Below are positions 8,042 to 16,052 of a stretch of DNA of 64,000 nt, piece after piece. The stretch's first letter is position 1; each line of letters begins with the position of its first letter. The notes under the pieces are model-generated. The model was not told the DNA's origin. It ran no database searches and worked only from the letters and a program-made list of their open reading frames with translations. Position numbers and translations under genes: made by a program. Origin of the DNA: VRUE01 sp963817905 (GTDB lineage: Bacteria > Actinomycetota > Thermoleophilia > Solirubrobacterales > 70-9); NCBI GenBank assembly GCA_963817905.1, contig CAWFPS010000002.1:186001-250000 (forward strand), given 5' to 3'.

Positions 8042-8902
8042 TCAGGCCCAGCTGGTCGGGTCGAGGGCCGCTCCCTCGCCGAAAACCAAGGGGTCCTCCA
8101 GCGCCCGCCCGGCCGCGTCGACGCAGCAGGCAAGCTCGATCCGGCCCGCCGCGGCGCTCGCGGAAATGCTCTTCAGCAGCCGCTCCAGTTGCTCCTCGCC
8201 GAGCCAGGCGAGCATGAAGGGATGGAGGACGATGGCGAGGAAGCCACCCGCCTCCGCCACGCCGCCAATCTCCGCTTCGAGCCAGGTGACGAAGTCGGCG
8301 GGTTCGATCGCGTCGCCGGCCCCCGTCATCTTCTTGCGCACGCTCGCCAGCGGCGGCAGCACGCAGGCCGCGTCGACGTGCGTCCACTCGAACGGCAGCA
8401 GGGCGACACCGTCCCGCACCCCGGCACCGCGGCCCGCCGGCGAGCAGTAGCGCAGCCCGGCATCGCGGAGGACCGCTGTTCCGCCCGCGCCGAGGCCGCC
8501 TCCCGGCGGCCTCAACCCCGCGATCTCGATCCCGATTCGCTCGAAGGCGCCGATGCCGCGAGCGAGGTTCTCGCCCTGCGCGGCGGCGCTCAGCTCGCCC
8601 CACTGCTCGTGGCGCCAGGCGTGGTAGGCGACCTCGTGGCCGCGGCCGGCGATCTCGCCCAGCAGGTCCGGGTAGAGCTCCACATTCAGTCCCTCGACGA
8701 AGAAGGTCGCCGCGATCCCGTGAGCATCGAGGCAATCGAGCAGCCGCGGCACCACCTCGAGCGCAGTCGGATGCTCCCCGAGGACCGTTTCCGGCGAGAG
8801 GCCGCCCATCTCAATCTCCGCCGCCTCCCCGAGGTTGTCAAACGTCAGCGAAACCACGCCGACGGGCCGATACGTCAAGTCCGCCTTGACATTTCGGCCC
8901 AT
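8042..8902 (-). CDS. Polysaccharide deacetylase family protein
   Basis: Carbohydrate esterase 4/NodB-like fold of 286 residues: VVSLTFDN strand, AATFFVEGLN, GHEVAYHAWRHEQW with the metal-binding H-x3-H, and RPPGGG. The first motif has Asn where most members have the second Asp (SLTFDD), so metal binding may differ. ATG 8902 lies inside a palindromic repeat whose translation supplies the first 15 residues; GTG 8857 would begin exactly at the conserved domain. The upstream membrane-protein gene ends six bases before 8902, which favours coupling and the longer form. Confidence 0.8.
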   Translation of the reverse strand: MGRNVKADLTYRPVGVVSLTFDNLGEAAEIEMGGLSPETVLGEHPTALEVVPRLLDCLDAHGIAATFFVEGLNVELYPDLLGEIAGRGHEVAYHAWRHEQWGELSAAAQGENLARGIGAFERIGIEIAGLRPPGGGLGAGGTAVLRDAGLRYCSPAGRGAGVRDGVALLPFEWTHVDAACVLPPLASVRKKMTGAGDAIEPADFVTWLEAEIGGVAEAGGFLAIVLHPFMLAWLGEEQLERLLKSISASAAAGRIELACCVDAAGRALEDPLVFGEGAALDPTSWA

Positions 8903-8905
8903 CGG
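8859..8905. repeat. Dispersed palindrome, copy 1 (GGGCCGATACGTCAAG core)
   Basis: Arms 8859-8879 and 8885-8905 match as inverted repeats with three mismatches and a 5-nt loop. The core is the same as in the near-perfect palindrome at 25509-25561, 16.6 kb away. Here it covers the presumed start of the deacetylase gene. Confidence 0.75.
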
Positions 8906-8908
8906 CGG

Positions 8909-9430
8909 CTATTCGCGGAGGGCTGGGGACCAGTTGGCCGGGTCTTGCTCGGCCTGCTCGCGGGCCCATTTGAAGTGGTGCTGGGCGGAGGCCAGGAGGA
9001 TCGGGAAGTTGAGCAGGCCCGCTGCGGCGAAGCGGCGGGAACCCGGGCGGTTGGCCGCGGGCAGGCTGAGCGCGCTGGTGAGGAGCCAGAACCAGAGCAC
9101 GGCGTTGTAGGCCGGCAGCTGTGCCTCGCTCAGCCCCTCGGCTTCGTCGAGCATCGGCAGGCCGTTGTGCAGGGACCAGGGCCAGGCCTTGAAGTGGACG
9201 GCGACGCCGGCGACGCCGATCCCGGCGCTGAAGGCCGAGAGGCGACGCGCGTTCTCGCCCTCGCGGGCGGCGGCGAGGAGCATCGTCGGGAAGTAGGCGG
9301 CCCACAGCGCGTAAGCGCCGCGCCGGGTGATGAACGGCTCGAAGACGAGCCCAACTCCGGCGCGCGTCTCGAAGGCATTGTGGGCGAGCAGCCCGAGGGC
9401 GGACCCCGCAGCGAAAACTCGTCTCAGCAT
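8909..9430 (-). CDS. Small multi-pass membrane protein, function unknown
   Basis: A 173-residue protein with about four hydrophobic stretches: an N-terminal segment after MLRRVFAAG, then around residues 35-55, 65-80 and 105-150. The N-terminus could also be read as a signal anchor. No catalytic motif was recognised. Its stop lies six bases before the deacetylase ATG and it diverges from mfd, so it probably heads an operon with the deacetylase and the GMC oxidoreductase. Confidence 0.7.
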   Translation of the reverse strand: MLRRVFAAGSALGLLAHNAFETRAGVGLVFEPFITRRGAYALWAAYFPTMLLAAAREGENARRLSAFSAGIGVAGVAVHFKAWPWSLHNGLPMLDEAEGLSEAQLPAYNAVLWFWLLTSALSLPAANRPGSRRFAAAGLLNFPILLASAQHHFKWAREQAEQDPANWSPALRE

Positions 9431-9440
9431 TCCGGCAGCG

Positions 9441-9446
9441 TAGCCT
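9441..9446 (+). promoter_or_regulatory. Putative -10 hexamer TAGCCT of mfd
   Basis: TAGCCT sits 10 nt before the mfd ATG with no Shine-Dalgarno sequence between, suggesting a leaderless mRNA. Confidence 0.45.
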
Positions 9447-9456
9447 GAGCCACCCG

Positions 9457-12400
9457 ATGAGCCTGCGTCCCCTGGTTGAGATCGCCGCCGAGAACGAGCG
9501 CGTCCACGCGCTCACCGGCCGCGTGCGCGATGCCGCCGCCGGGGGCGAGCAGGTCGAGGTCGCCGCCTCCTCGATGCTGCGCCCGCTGCTGCTGGCGGCG
9601 CTGCTCGAGGACGAGCGCGGGCTCGTCGGCCGCCCGGCCCTGCTGGTCGCCGCCGACGACCGCTCCGCCCGCGACCTCGCCGCCGACCTGCGCGCCTACC
9701 TGGCGCCGCGCCGCGTCCGCCTCTATCCCTCGCGCGGGACCGGCTTCGCCTCCCACGTGACGCCGCCCCCGCACCTGGTCGGCCTGCGGATCGACGCGCT
9801 CGACGCGCTCGGCGGCGAAGCGGACGCGGTGGTCGTCGCCAGTGCCACCGCCCTCGCCGAGGCGGTTCCGGACGCCTCCCTGCGCCCGGCCGGGTTCACG
9901 ATCGCGGTGGGCGAGGAGATCGACCTGGGGGGAGTCGCCCGCAGCCTCGACGGCGCCGGCTACCACCGGGTCGAGCAGGTCGAGGAGCGCGGCCAGTTCG
10001 CCGTGCGCGGCGGCATCCTCGACGTCTACGGCGCCACCGAGGAGCGTGCCGTGCGGATCGAGCTCTTCGGCGACGAGGTCGAGACGATGCGCTGGTTCTC
10101 GACCTTCACCCAGCGCTCCCTAGGTGAGGCCGAGCGGGTCGAGCTGGCGCCGGCGGCGGAGCTCGACGCCGAGCACCGCGAACTGGCCGAGCTGGCTGCG
10201 ATGGAGGCCGAGGAAGCCGGCAAGGAGGCGCCGAGCCTGGCCGAAGTGCTGCCGCTCGACCGCTTCGGGGCGCCGCTCGATCTGGTCCCCGTTTCGGCCG
10301 CCGTGATCCTCGCCGCCGCCGAGGAGATCGAGCCCGCCCTGCGCGACCACTGGGACGACGCGACCACGGCGATGCACGCCGACGACGCCCAGCACCTCTA
10401 CGTCGACGTCGCCGCGCCGCTGGCCGAGCGCGCCGCGCTCTCGTTCCGCAATGCCGGCGACGACGACGAGGACGCCTTCCGCGCCGCCCGCGCCGAGTCG
10501 CCCGCACGCAGCATCAAGGAGGCCGAGGCGGAGCTGGAGAAGCAGGTCCGCTCCAGCTACCGCACCGTCGTCGCCTTCGACGACCGCGGCGAGGCCGAGC
10601 GGGCCCGCTACGGCCTCGACCGGCTCGACGCGAAGCTGCTCGAAGGCGGTCGGCTCTCGCCCAACCCGGCGCTGACCTTCGCCGAGGGCCGCCTGCGCGA
10701 GGGCTTCGTCAGTCCCGAGCTGCGCCTCGCCGTCTACCCCTTCCGCCGCCTCGTCCACCGCCGCCGCCGTGCCGAAGCCCGCGCCCCCGGCGCCACCCGC
10801 GGCCGGCTCGCCTTCAGCGAACTGCGGGTCGGCGAGTACGTCGTCCACGAGGACCACGGCGTCGCCCGCTTCGCCGGCTTCGAGACCCGCGAGGTCGGCG
10901 GCGTCACCCGCGACTACCTCTACCTCGAATACAAGGGCGAGGATCGCGTCTTCGTCCCCGTCGACCAGCTCGCGAAGCTGAGCCGCTACGTCGGCGCGGG
11001 GGGCGAACCGACGCTCTCCGCCCTGGGCGGCAAGCGCTGGCAGAACATGAAGGCGCGGGCGCGCAAGGCGGCCGGCGCGCTCGCGGGCGAGCTGATCAAC
11101 CTCTATGCCGAGCGCCGCACCCGCAAGGGCCACGCCTTCGCCGCCGACGGCGAGTGGCAGATGACGATGGAGGCCGCCTTCGCCTTCCGCGAGACCGCCG
11201 ACCAGGTCGAGGCGATCGAGTCGGTCAAGGGCGACATGGAGGCCGAGCAGCCGATGGACCGGCTGGTCTGCGGCGACGTCGGCTTCGGCAAGACCGAGGT
11301 GGCGCTGCGGGCCGCGGTCAAGGCCGCCTCCGACGGCAAGCAGGTGCTAATGCTGGTGCCGACGACGATCCTCGCCCAGCAGCATTTCGGCACCTTCCGC
11401 GAGCGCCTCGCCGACCTGCCATTCGTGGTCGAGGGGGTCTCGCGGCTGCGCAAGCCGGCCGAGGTTAAGGCGGTGCTGGCGGGGTTCGAGGCGGGCAAGG
11501 TCGACATTTTGATCGGCACCCACCGGCTGCTCTCCCGCGACGTGCGCGCCGCCGACCTCGGCCTCGTCATCGTCGACGAGGAGCAGCGCTTCGGGGTCAA
11601 GCAGAAGGAACTGCTGCGCCAACTGAAGCTCAAGGTCGACGTGTTGGCCCTCTCGGCGACGCCGATCCCGCGCACCCTGCAGATGAGCCTGGCCGGCCTG
11701 CGCGACATCTCGACGATCGAGACCCCGCCGGAGGGACGGCGCCCGGTCCGCACCTACGTCGGCCCCTACGACGAGGACCTGGTCGCCAAGGCGATCGTCC
11801 GCGAGCTCGAGCGCGGCGGCCAGGCCTTCTTCCTGCACAACCGGATCGACTCGCTGCCGGAGGTGACCGAACGGCTGCGCGGCCTGGTGCCGAAAGCCCG
11901 CTTCTCCGAAGCCCACGGCCAGATGGACGAGGGGCAGCTGGAGGAGACGATGCTCGGTTTCCTGCGCGGCGACGCCGACTGCCTGGTGACGACGACGATC
12001 ATCGAGTCCGGCCTCGACATCCCCAGCGCCAACACGCTGATCGTCGAGCGCGCCGACCAGCTCGGCCTGGCCCAGGCCTACCAGATCCGCGGCCGAGTGG
12101 GCCGCTCGCGCGAGCGCGCCTTCGCCTACATGCTCTACCCCTCAGCAGAGGCGCTGACCGAGGACGCGGCCGCGCGCCTGTCGACCCTCGCCGACCACAC
12201 CGAGCTCGGCTCCGGCTTCAAGATCGCGATGCGCGACCTCGACATCCGTGGCGCCGGCGACCTGCTCGGTGAGGAACAGTCGGGCCACGTCGCCGCGGTC
12301 GGCTTCGAGCTCTACTGCCAGATGATCGACGAGGCGGTGGGGGAGGCCCGCGAGGCGGGCGGAGGGGAGGACGGCACACCGGAACCGGTCCGCCTCGACG

Positions 12401-12852
12401 TCCCGGTCGACGCCTACCTGCCCGCCTCCTTCATCCCCTTCGAGGCGGCGAAGATCGACGTCCACCGCCGCGTCGCGGCGGCTCGCGAGCCTGGCGAGCT
12501 GCGCGCCATCCACGACGAGATCAGCGACCGCTTCGGGCCGCCGCCGCCGCAGGCCGAGAACCTGATCGCGCTGCAGCGGGCGCGGATCGAGCTGGGGCTG
12601 GCGGGCGCGCGCAGCGTCGAGTTCCGCGGCGGCCGCCTCAGCGTCACCGGCATCGAACTCGATTCCGGGGCGGCCACCGCCTTCCGCGAGAAGCTGGAGG
12701 GCGGGGTCTATGAGTGGCGCGAGCAGACCGCCGCGGTGCGGGTCGCGGACGAGCCGGAGGCCCGGCTAGCCGCCGTTTTGGCGATCGCGGAGGCGATTCG
12801 CGACGCCAAGCAGGCCGAGGCCGAGGCGGCCGAGGCGACCCCGGCCGGATAA
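9457..12852 (+). CDS. mfd: Transcription-repair coupling factor
   Basis: Removes RNA polymerase stalled at DNA lesions and recruits UvrA. The 1131-aa length is typical. In order: a UvrB-like N-terminal region (residues 1-about 350), the CarD-like RNA polymerase-interacting domain (GEYVVHEDHGVARFAGF, about 465-480), the translocase Walker A CGDVGFGKTE (about 605), DEEQRFG (about 707), the SATPIPRT motif, helicase motif VI QIRGRVGRS, and the C-terminal TRCF domain containing DVPVDAYLP. ATG 9457 is preceded by a TAGCCT hexamer and no ribosome-binding site, as for other genes here. Confidence 0.97.
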   Translation: MSLRPLVEIAAENERVHALTGRVRDAAAGGEQVEVAASSMLRPLLLAALLEDERGLVGRPALLVAADDRSARDLAADLRAYLAPRRVRLYPSRGTGFASHVTPPPHLVGLRIDALDALGGEADAVVVASATALAEAVPDASLRPAGFTIAVGEEIDLGGVARSLDGAGYHRVEQVEERGQFAVRGGILDVYGATEERAVRIELFGDEVETMRWFSTFTQRSLGEAERVELAPAAELDAEHRELAELAAMEAEEAGKEAPSLAEVLPLDRFGAPLDLVPVSAAVILAAAEEIEPALRDHWDDATTAMHADDAQHLYVDVAAPLAERAALSFRNAGDDDEDAFRAARAESPARSIKEAEAELEKQVRSSYRTVVAFDDRGEAERARYGLDRLDAKLLEGGRLSPNPALTFAEGRLREGFVSPELRLAVYPFRRLVHRRRRAEARAPGATRGRLAFSELRVGEYVVHEDHGVARFAGFETREVGGVTRDYLYLEYKGEDRVFVPVDQLAKLSRYVGAGGEPTLSALGGKRWQNMKARARKAAGALAGELINLYAERRTRKGHAFAADGEWQMTMEAAFAFRETADQVEAIESVKGDMEAEQPMDRLVCGDVGFGKTEVALRAAVKAASDGKQVLMLVPTTILAQQHFGTFRERLADLPFVVEGVSRLRKPAEVKAVLAGFEAGKVDILIGTHRLLSRDVRAADLGLVIVDEEQRFGVKQKELLRQLKLKVDVLALSATPIPRTLQMSLAGLRDISTIETPPEGRRPVRTYVGPYDEDLVAKAIVRELERGGQAFFLHNRIDSLPEVTERLRGLVPKARFSEAHGQMDEGQLEETMLGFLRGDADCLVTTTIIESGLDIPSANTLIVERADQLGLAQAYQIRGRVGRSRERAFAYMLYPSAEALTEDAAARLSTLADHTELGSGFKIAMRDLDIRGAGDLLGEEQSGHVAAVGFELYCQMIDEAVGEAREAGGGEDGTPEPVRLDVPVDAYLPASFIPFEAAKIDVHRRVAAAREPGELRAIHDEISDRFGPPPPQAENLIALQRARIELGLAGARSVEFRGGRLSVTGIELDSGAATAFREKLEGGVYEWREQTAAVRVADEPEARLAAVLAIAEAIRDAKQAEAEAAEATPAG

Positions 12853-12895
12853 GCGGGAGCCCCTCGCGGAGCATTTGATTTATGCTGCCCGGTCG

Positions 12896-14206
12896 GTGGC
12901 ACGAATCATCGCCAAGGGAGGGAAGTCGGCGGGGCTGCAGCGGCTAGCTCTGCTCGGTTTTGCTGCCCTCCTGATCCTGCTCTTCGCGATCATCGCGATC
13001 GCCCAGGGGATCGGCAACCCGAGCATCCCCTCGGGGGCGGTGGCCGTAGTCGAAGACGCCCCGGCTGACCTTGGCACCGTCTCCGAAGCTCAGTTCAAGC
13101 ATGCGCTGCTCCAGACGGCTTCGCAGGCAAAAACCAAAGTTCCCAAACCGGGCGACGAAAAATACGAGGAACTGAAGGAAACGGCCCTCGGCGAAGTCCT
13201 CGACTCGATCTGGATTCAGGGCCAGGCGGAAGAAATGGGCATCGCGGTGACCCCGAAGGAAGTCCTCAAGGAACTCGCCAAACTGAAGAAACAGGCCTTC
13301 AAAACTGAGAAGCAGTACAAGGAATTCCTCACCGAAGCGCACTTCACGCGCGCCGACGTCCTGTCCCGCGTGAAGATCCAGATGCTCAGCACGCAGATCC
13401 AGGAACAGATCACCGAAGAAGCTCCGATCCCCAGCTCGAGCGAAATCAAGAACTACTACGAAGCCGCCAAGGCCGCCCAGTACACGACGCCGGAATCGCG
13501 CGACATCCGGGTCGTCAAGAACAAGAACAAGGCGAAAGTCGAAGAAGCCAAGGCCGCGCTCGAAAAGGACGACTCGAACAAGAACTGGGAAAAGGTCGCC
13601 AAGAAGTACTCGACCGACACCACCAAAAGCAACGGCGGCCTGCAGTCGGGCGTCGCCGAAGGCACATTGGGAGAACCGCTCGACGCCGCGGTCTTCGCAG
13701 CTGGGCAGGGCGATATCGAAGGGCCGTTGCAGGAAGGCAAGACCTACGTCGTCTTCGAGGTGATGAAGATCACCCCCGAAAAAACCCAGTCGCTCGACGA
13801 AGCCAAGTCGCAGATCAGCGCCCAGTTGGCAGAACAAGCCAAACAGCAGGCCTTCGCCGCCTTCGTCAGCGGCTACGGCAGTCGCTGGAAGTCGCGCACC
13901 TTCTGCGCCTCCGGTTACACGATCGAACGCTGTGCCAACTTCAAGGGCGACGGGCGCCCGCCCGAAGCCAACGAAGCCTGCTTCGAAGCAAATCCGAAAA
14001 CGCCGGCCGAAGCTTGTGCGGCGATCGTCCCGCAGGTCAAACCGGCACAGCCCGGCTCGGTCAGTCCGCTCACTCCCGAAGGCCAGAAACTTGCCCAGCG
14101 CCCGCGTCCTGCCGGTGCCGAAGAAGCGATTGCCCCGGAAGGCGGCGAACTACCGCCGGGCGTGGTGCCGGAACCGGAACCGGAACCCGAACCAGAAGGC
14201 AAATAG
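12896..14206 (+). CDS. SurA/PpiC-like peptidyl-prolyl isomerase, membrane anchored
   Basis: A predicted extracytoplasmic folding factor of about 436 residues. An N-terminal membrane anchor (LALLGFAALLILLFAIIAI) is followed by a SurA_N-like helical domain and a parvulin domain around residues 200-300 (VAKKYSTDTTKSNGGLQSG, EGPLQEGKTYVVFEV). The tail is rich in Pro, Glu and Ala. GTG 12896 lies 9 nt after TATGCT (12881-12886), the usual distance for leaderless genes here; TTG 12875 is an alternative. Glu is almost always GAA in this gene, unlike mfd and eno, which use GAG. The mfd-surA-eno order matches actinobacterial mazG/eno regions. Confidence 0.87.
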   Translation: MARIIAKGGKSAGLQRLALLGFAALLILLFAIIAIAQGIGNPSIPSGAVAVVEDAPADLGTVSEAQFKHALLQTASQAKTKVPKPGDEKYEELKETALGEVLDSIWIQGQAEEMGIAVTPKEVLKELAKLKKQAFKTEKQYKEFLTEAHFTRADVLSRVKIQMLSTQIQEQITEEAPIPSSSEIKNYYEAAKAAQYTTPESRDIRVVKNKNKAKVEEAKAALEKDDSNKNWEKVAKKYSTDTTKSNGGLQSGVAEGTLGEPLDAAVFAAGQGDIEGPLQEGKTYVVFEVMKITPEKTQSLDEAKSQISAQLAEQAKQQAFAAFVSGYGSRWKSRTFCASGYTIERCANFKGDGRPPEANEACFEANPKTPAEACAAIVPQVKPAQPGSVSPLTPEGQKLAQRPRPAGAEEAIAPEGGELPPGVVPEPEPEPEPEGK

Positions 14207-14221
14207 CTCTGCGCTAGTGAA

Positions 14222-14227
14222 TAGGAT
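14222..14227 (+). promoter_or_regulatory. Putative -10 hexamer TAGGAT of eno
   Basis: TAGGAT ends 9 nt before the eno GTG, the same spacing as at the preceding gene. Confidence 0.45.
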
Positions 14228-14236
14228 GCGCTGCCC

Positions 14237-15532
14237 GTGAGCGGCATCGCTTCCATCCACGCCCGCCAGATCCTCGACTCGCGGGGCAACCCGACCGTCG
14301 AGGTCGAAGTCGGGCTCGAGTCGGGCGCGCGCGGCCTCGCCGCCGTACCGTCCGGCGCCTCGACCGGCGAGTTCGAGGCGGTCGAGCTGCGCGACGGCGG
14401 CGAGGCCTGGGGCGGCAAGGGGGTCTCCACCGCGGTCGCCAATGTCAACGGCGAGATCGCGGCCGCGCTGGAGGGCATGGACGCCACCGACCAGGAGGCA
14501 CTTGACGCGAAGATGATCGAGCTCGACGGGACGCCGAACAAGGGCCGGCTCGGCGCCAATGCGATCCTCGGTGTCTCGCTGGCAGCGGCGAAGGCCGCGG
14601 CGATGCTGGCCGGCGAGCCGCTCTTCCGCTACCTGGCGCGGCTCTACGGCGGCGAGGAGCCGACGCTGCTGCCGGTGCCGATGATGAACGTGCTCAACGG
14701 CGGTGCCCACGCCGACAACTCGGTCGACTTCCAGGAGTTCATGGTGGTGCCGGCGGGGGCATCGAGCTTCGCGGAGTGCCTGCGGGTCGGTGCTGAGGTC
14801 TTCCACGCGCTGAAGAAGAGCCTTGCCGCATCCGGGTTCTCGACCGCGGGCGGCGACGAGGGTGGCTTCGCGCCCAACCTAGAGTCCAACGAGGCGGCCC
14901 TGCAAGCCGTTCTGGCGGGCGTCGAGGCGGCCGGGTATGAGCCGGGCAAGGATGTCTTCATCGCGCTTGACCCGGCGACCAGCGAGGTCTACGAGGGTGG
15001 GGCTTACGTGCTCGAGCACGAGGGCCGCTCGCTCTCGCCGGCCGAGATGGCGGCTTACTGGGAGGACGCCTGCTCGCGCTACCCGATCGTCTCGCTCGAG
15101 GATGGCATGGACGAGGAGGACTGGGAGGGCTGGAAGCTGCTCACCGAGAAGCTGGGGGAGAAGGTGCAGCTGGTCGGCGACGACCTTTTCGTCACCAACC
15201 CCGAGCGCCTGCGCCGCGGCATCGATCTCGGCGTCGGCAACTCGATCCTGGTCAAGGTCAACCAGATCGGCACCCTCAGCGAGACCCTGGAGGCGATCCG
15301 GATCGCCGCCGAGGCCGGCTACACCGCCGTGATCTCACACCGCTCCGGCGAGACCGAGGACACGACGATCGCCGACCTCGCCGTCGCCACCGGCGCCGGC
15401 CAGATCAAGACCGGCGCTCCCTCGCGCTCGGACCGCGTAGCCAAGTACAACCGACTTCTGCGGATCGAGGAAGAACTCGGCCCGGCGGCTCGGTTCCCGG
15501 GCTTGCAGGCATTCCGCCAGCGGTCGAGTTAG
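14237..15532 (+). CDS. eno: Enolase
   Basis: Converts 2-phosphoglycerate to phosphoenolpyruvate in glycolysis. The 431-aa protein starts IASIHARQILDSRGNPTVEV, the standard enolase N-terminus, and contains PSGASTGEFEA, NVLNGGAHADN, the metal ligands in IALDPATSE, SLEDGMDEEDW and LVGDDLFVTN, the catalytic Lys in NSILVKVNQIG, and the signature SHRSGETEDTTIADL. GTG 14237 is the family start and follows the TAGGAT hexamer by 9 nt. The ftsB-like gene follows 36 bases later, the usual actinobacterial order. Confidence 0.98.
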   Translation: MSGIASIHARQILDSRGNPTVEVEVGLESGARGLAAVPSGASTGEFEAVELRDGGEAWGGKGVSTAVANVNGEIAAALEGMDATDQEALDAKMIELDGTPNKGRLGANAILGVSLAAAKAAAMLAGEPLFRYLARLYGGEEPTLLPVPMMNVLNGGAHADNSVDFQEFMVVPAGASSFAECLRVGAEVFHALKKSLAASGFSTAGGDEGGFAPNLESNEAALQAVLAGVEAAGYEPGKDVFIALDPATSEVYEGGAYVLEHEGRSLSPAEMAAYWEDACSRYPIVSLEDGMDEEDWEGWKLLTEKLGEKVQLVGDDLFVTNPERLRRGIDLGVGNSILVKVNQIGTLSETLEAIRIAAEAGYTAVISHRSGETEDTTIADLAVATGAGQIKTGAPSRSDRVAKYNRLLRIEEELGPAARFPGLQAFRQRSS

Positions 15533-15568
15533 TGAAGGAATGCGGCGCCCGACCGCGTAGGAGCGGGC

Positions 15569-15967
15569 ATGGCAGCACGTGGCCAAGCGCGGAAACGCAC
15601 CGCGAGCGGGCCCAAACGCAGCACCAAAGCTCGCAAAGCCGCACCTCGTCGCAAGCCCGCCGCGCGGCGCAAGCCGGCGGCCCGCCGCGGCGCCAGCCGG
15701 GTCAACTGGGAGCGCGTCGGTCGCGTCGCCCTAACGCTCGTCCTCTTCTTCGTCGCCTATTCCTACCTGAACCCGGTGATCGACTTCGTCAAGACCTACA
15801 CCGCGACCACCAAGGCCAGGGTCCAGCTGCACGAGGCCCAGCACGAAAACACCCGCCTGCACTGGCGCATCCAGAACGCCGACGACCCGATCGTGCTCAA
15901 CGCCAAGGCCCGTGCCCAGGGCATGATCGCCCCCGGCGAGACCCCAATAGTGGTCCGCGGCCTCTAA
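15569..15967 (+). CDS. FtsB/DivIC-like septum formation protein
   Basis: A 132-residue bitopic membrane protein expected to act in the FtsB-FtsL-FtsQ divisome complex. A basic, Ala/Lys/Arg/Pro-rich cytoplasmic segment (residues 1-45) precedes a single transmembrane helix (VGRVALTLVLFFVAYSYL), a coiled-coil stretch with TKARVQLHEAQHENTRLHW, and the family's C-terminal ARAQGMIAPGE motif. Its place directly downstream of eno supports the call. A strong hairpin follows its stop. Confidence 0.88.
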   Translation: MAARGQARKRTASGPKRSTKARKAAPRRKPAARRKPAARRGASRVNWERVGRVALTLVLFFVAYSYLNPVIDFVKTYTATTKARVQLHEAQHENTRLHWRIQNADDPIVLNAKARAQGMIAPGETPIVVRGL

Positions 15968-15988
15968 CGACCACCAGGTCCATGCCAG

Positions 15989-16043
15989 CCCCTTCCGGTG
16001 CGCCTTTTCCCCGATATGGGGGGATAAAGCGCACCGGAAGGGG
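15989..16043 (+). terminator. Strong hairpin downstream of the ftsB-like gene (TGCGCCTTTT family)
   Basis: Perfect 15-bp arms (15989-16003 and 16029-16043) enclose a partly paired loop with TTTTCCCC and GGGGGGATAAA. The arm shares TTCCGGTGCGC with sequence near 1285 and the core with the 1529-1563 palindrome. It could terminate the eno-ftsB transcript. Confidence 0.65.
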
Positions 16044-16052
16044 AGGGGACTG

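Noticed and set aside
8013..8735. N-terminal extension of the GMC oxidoreductase frame
   Set aside because: This part reads antisense-like Arg/Ala/Pro-rich sequence overlapping the deacetylase gene; the enzyme's own start is at 8012.
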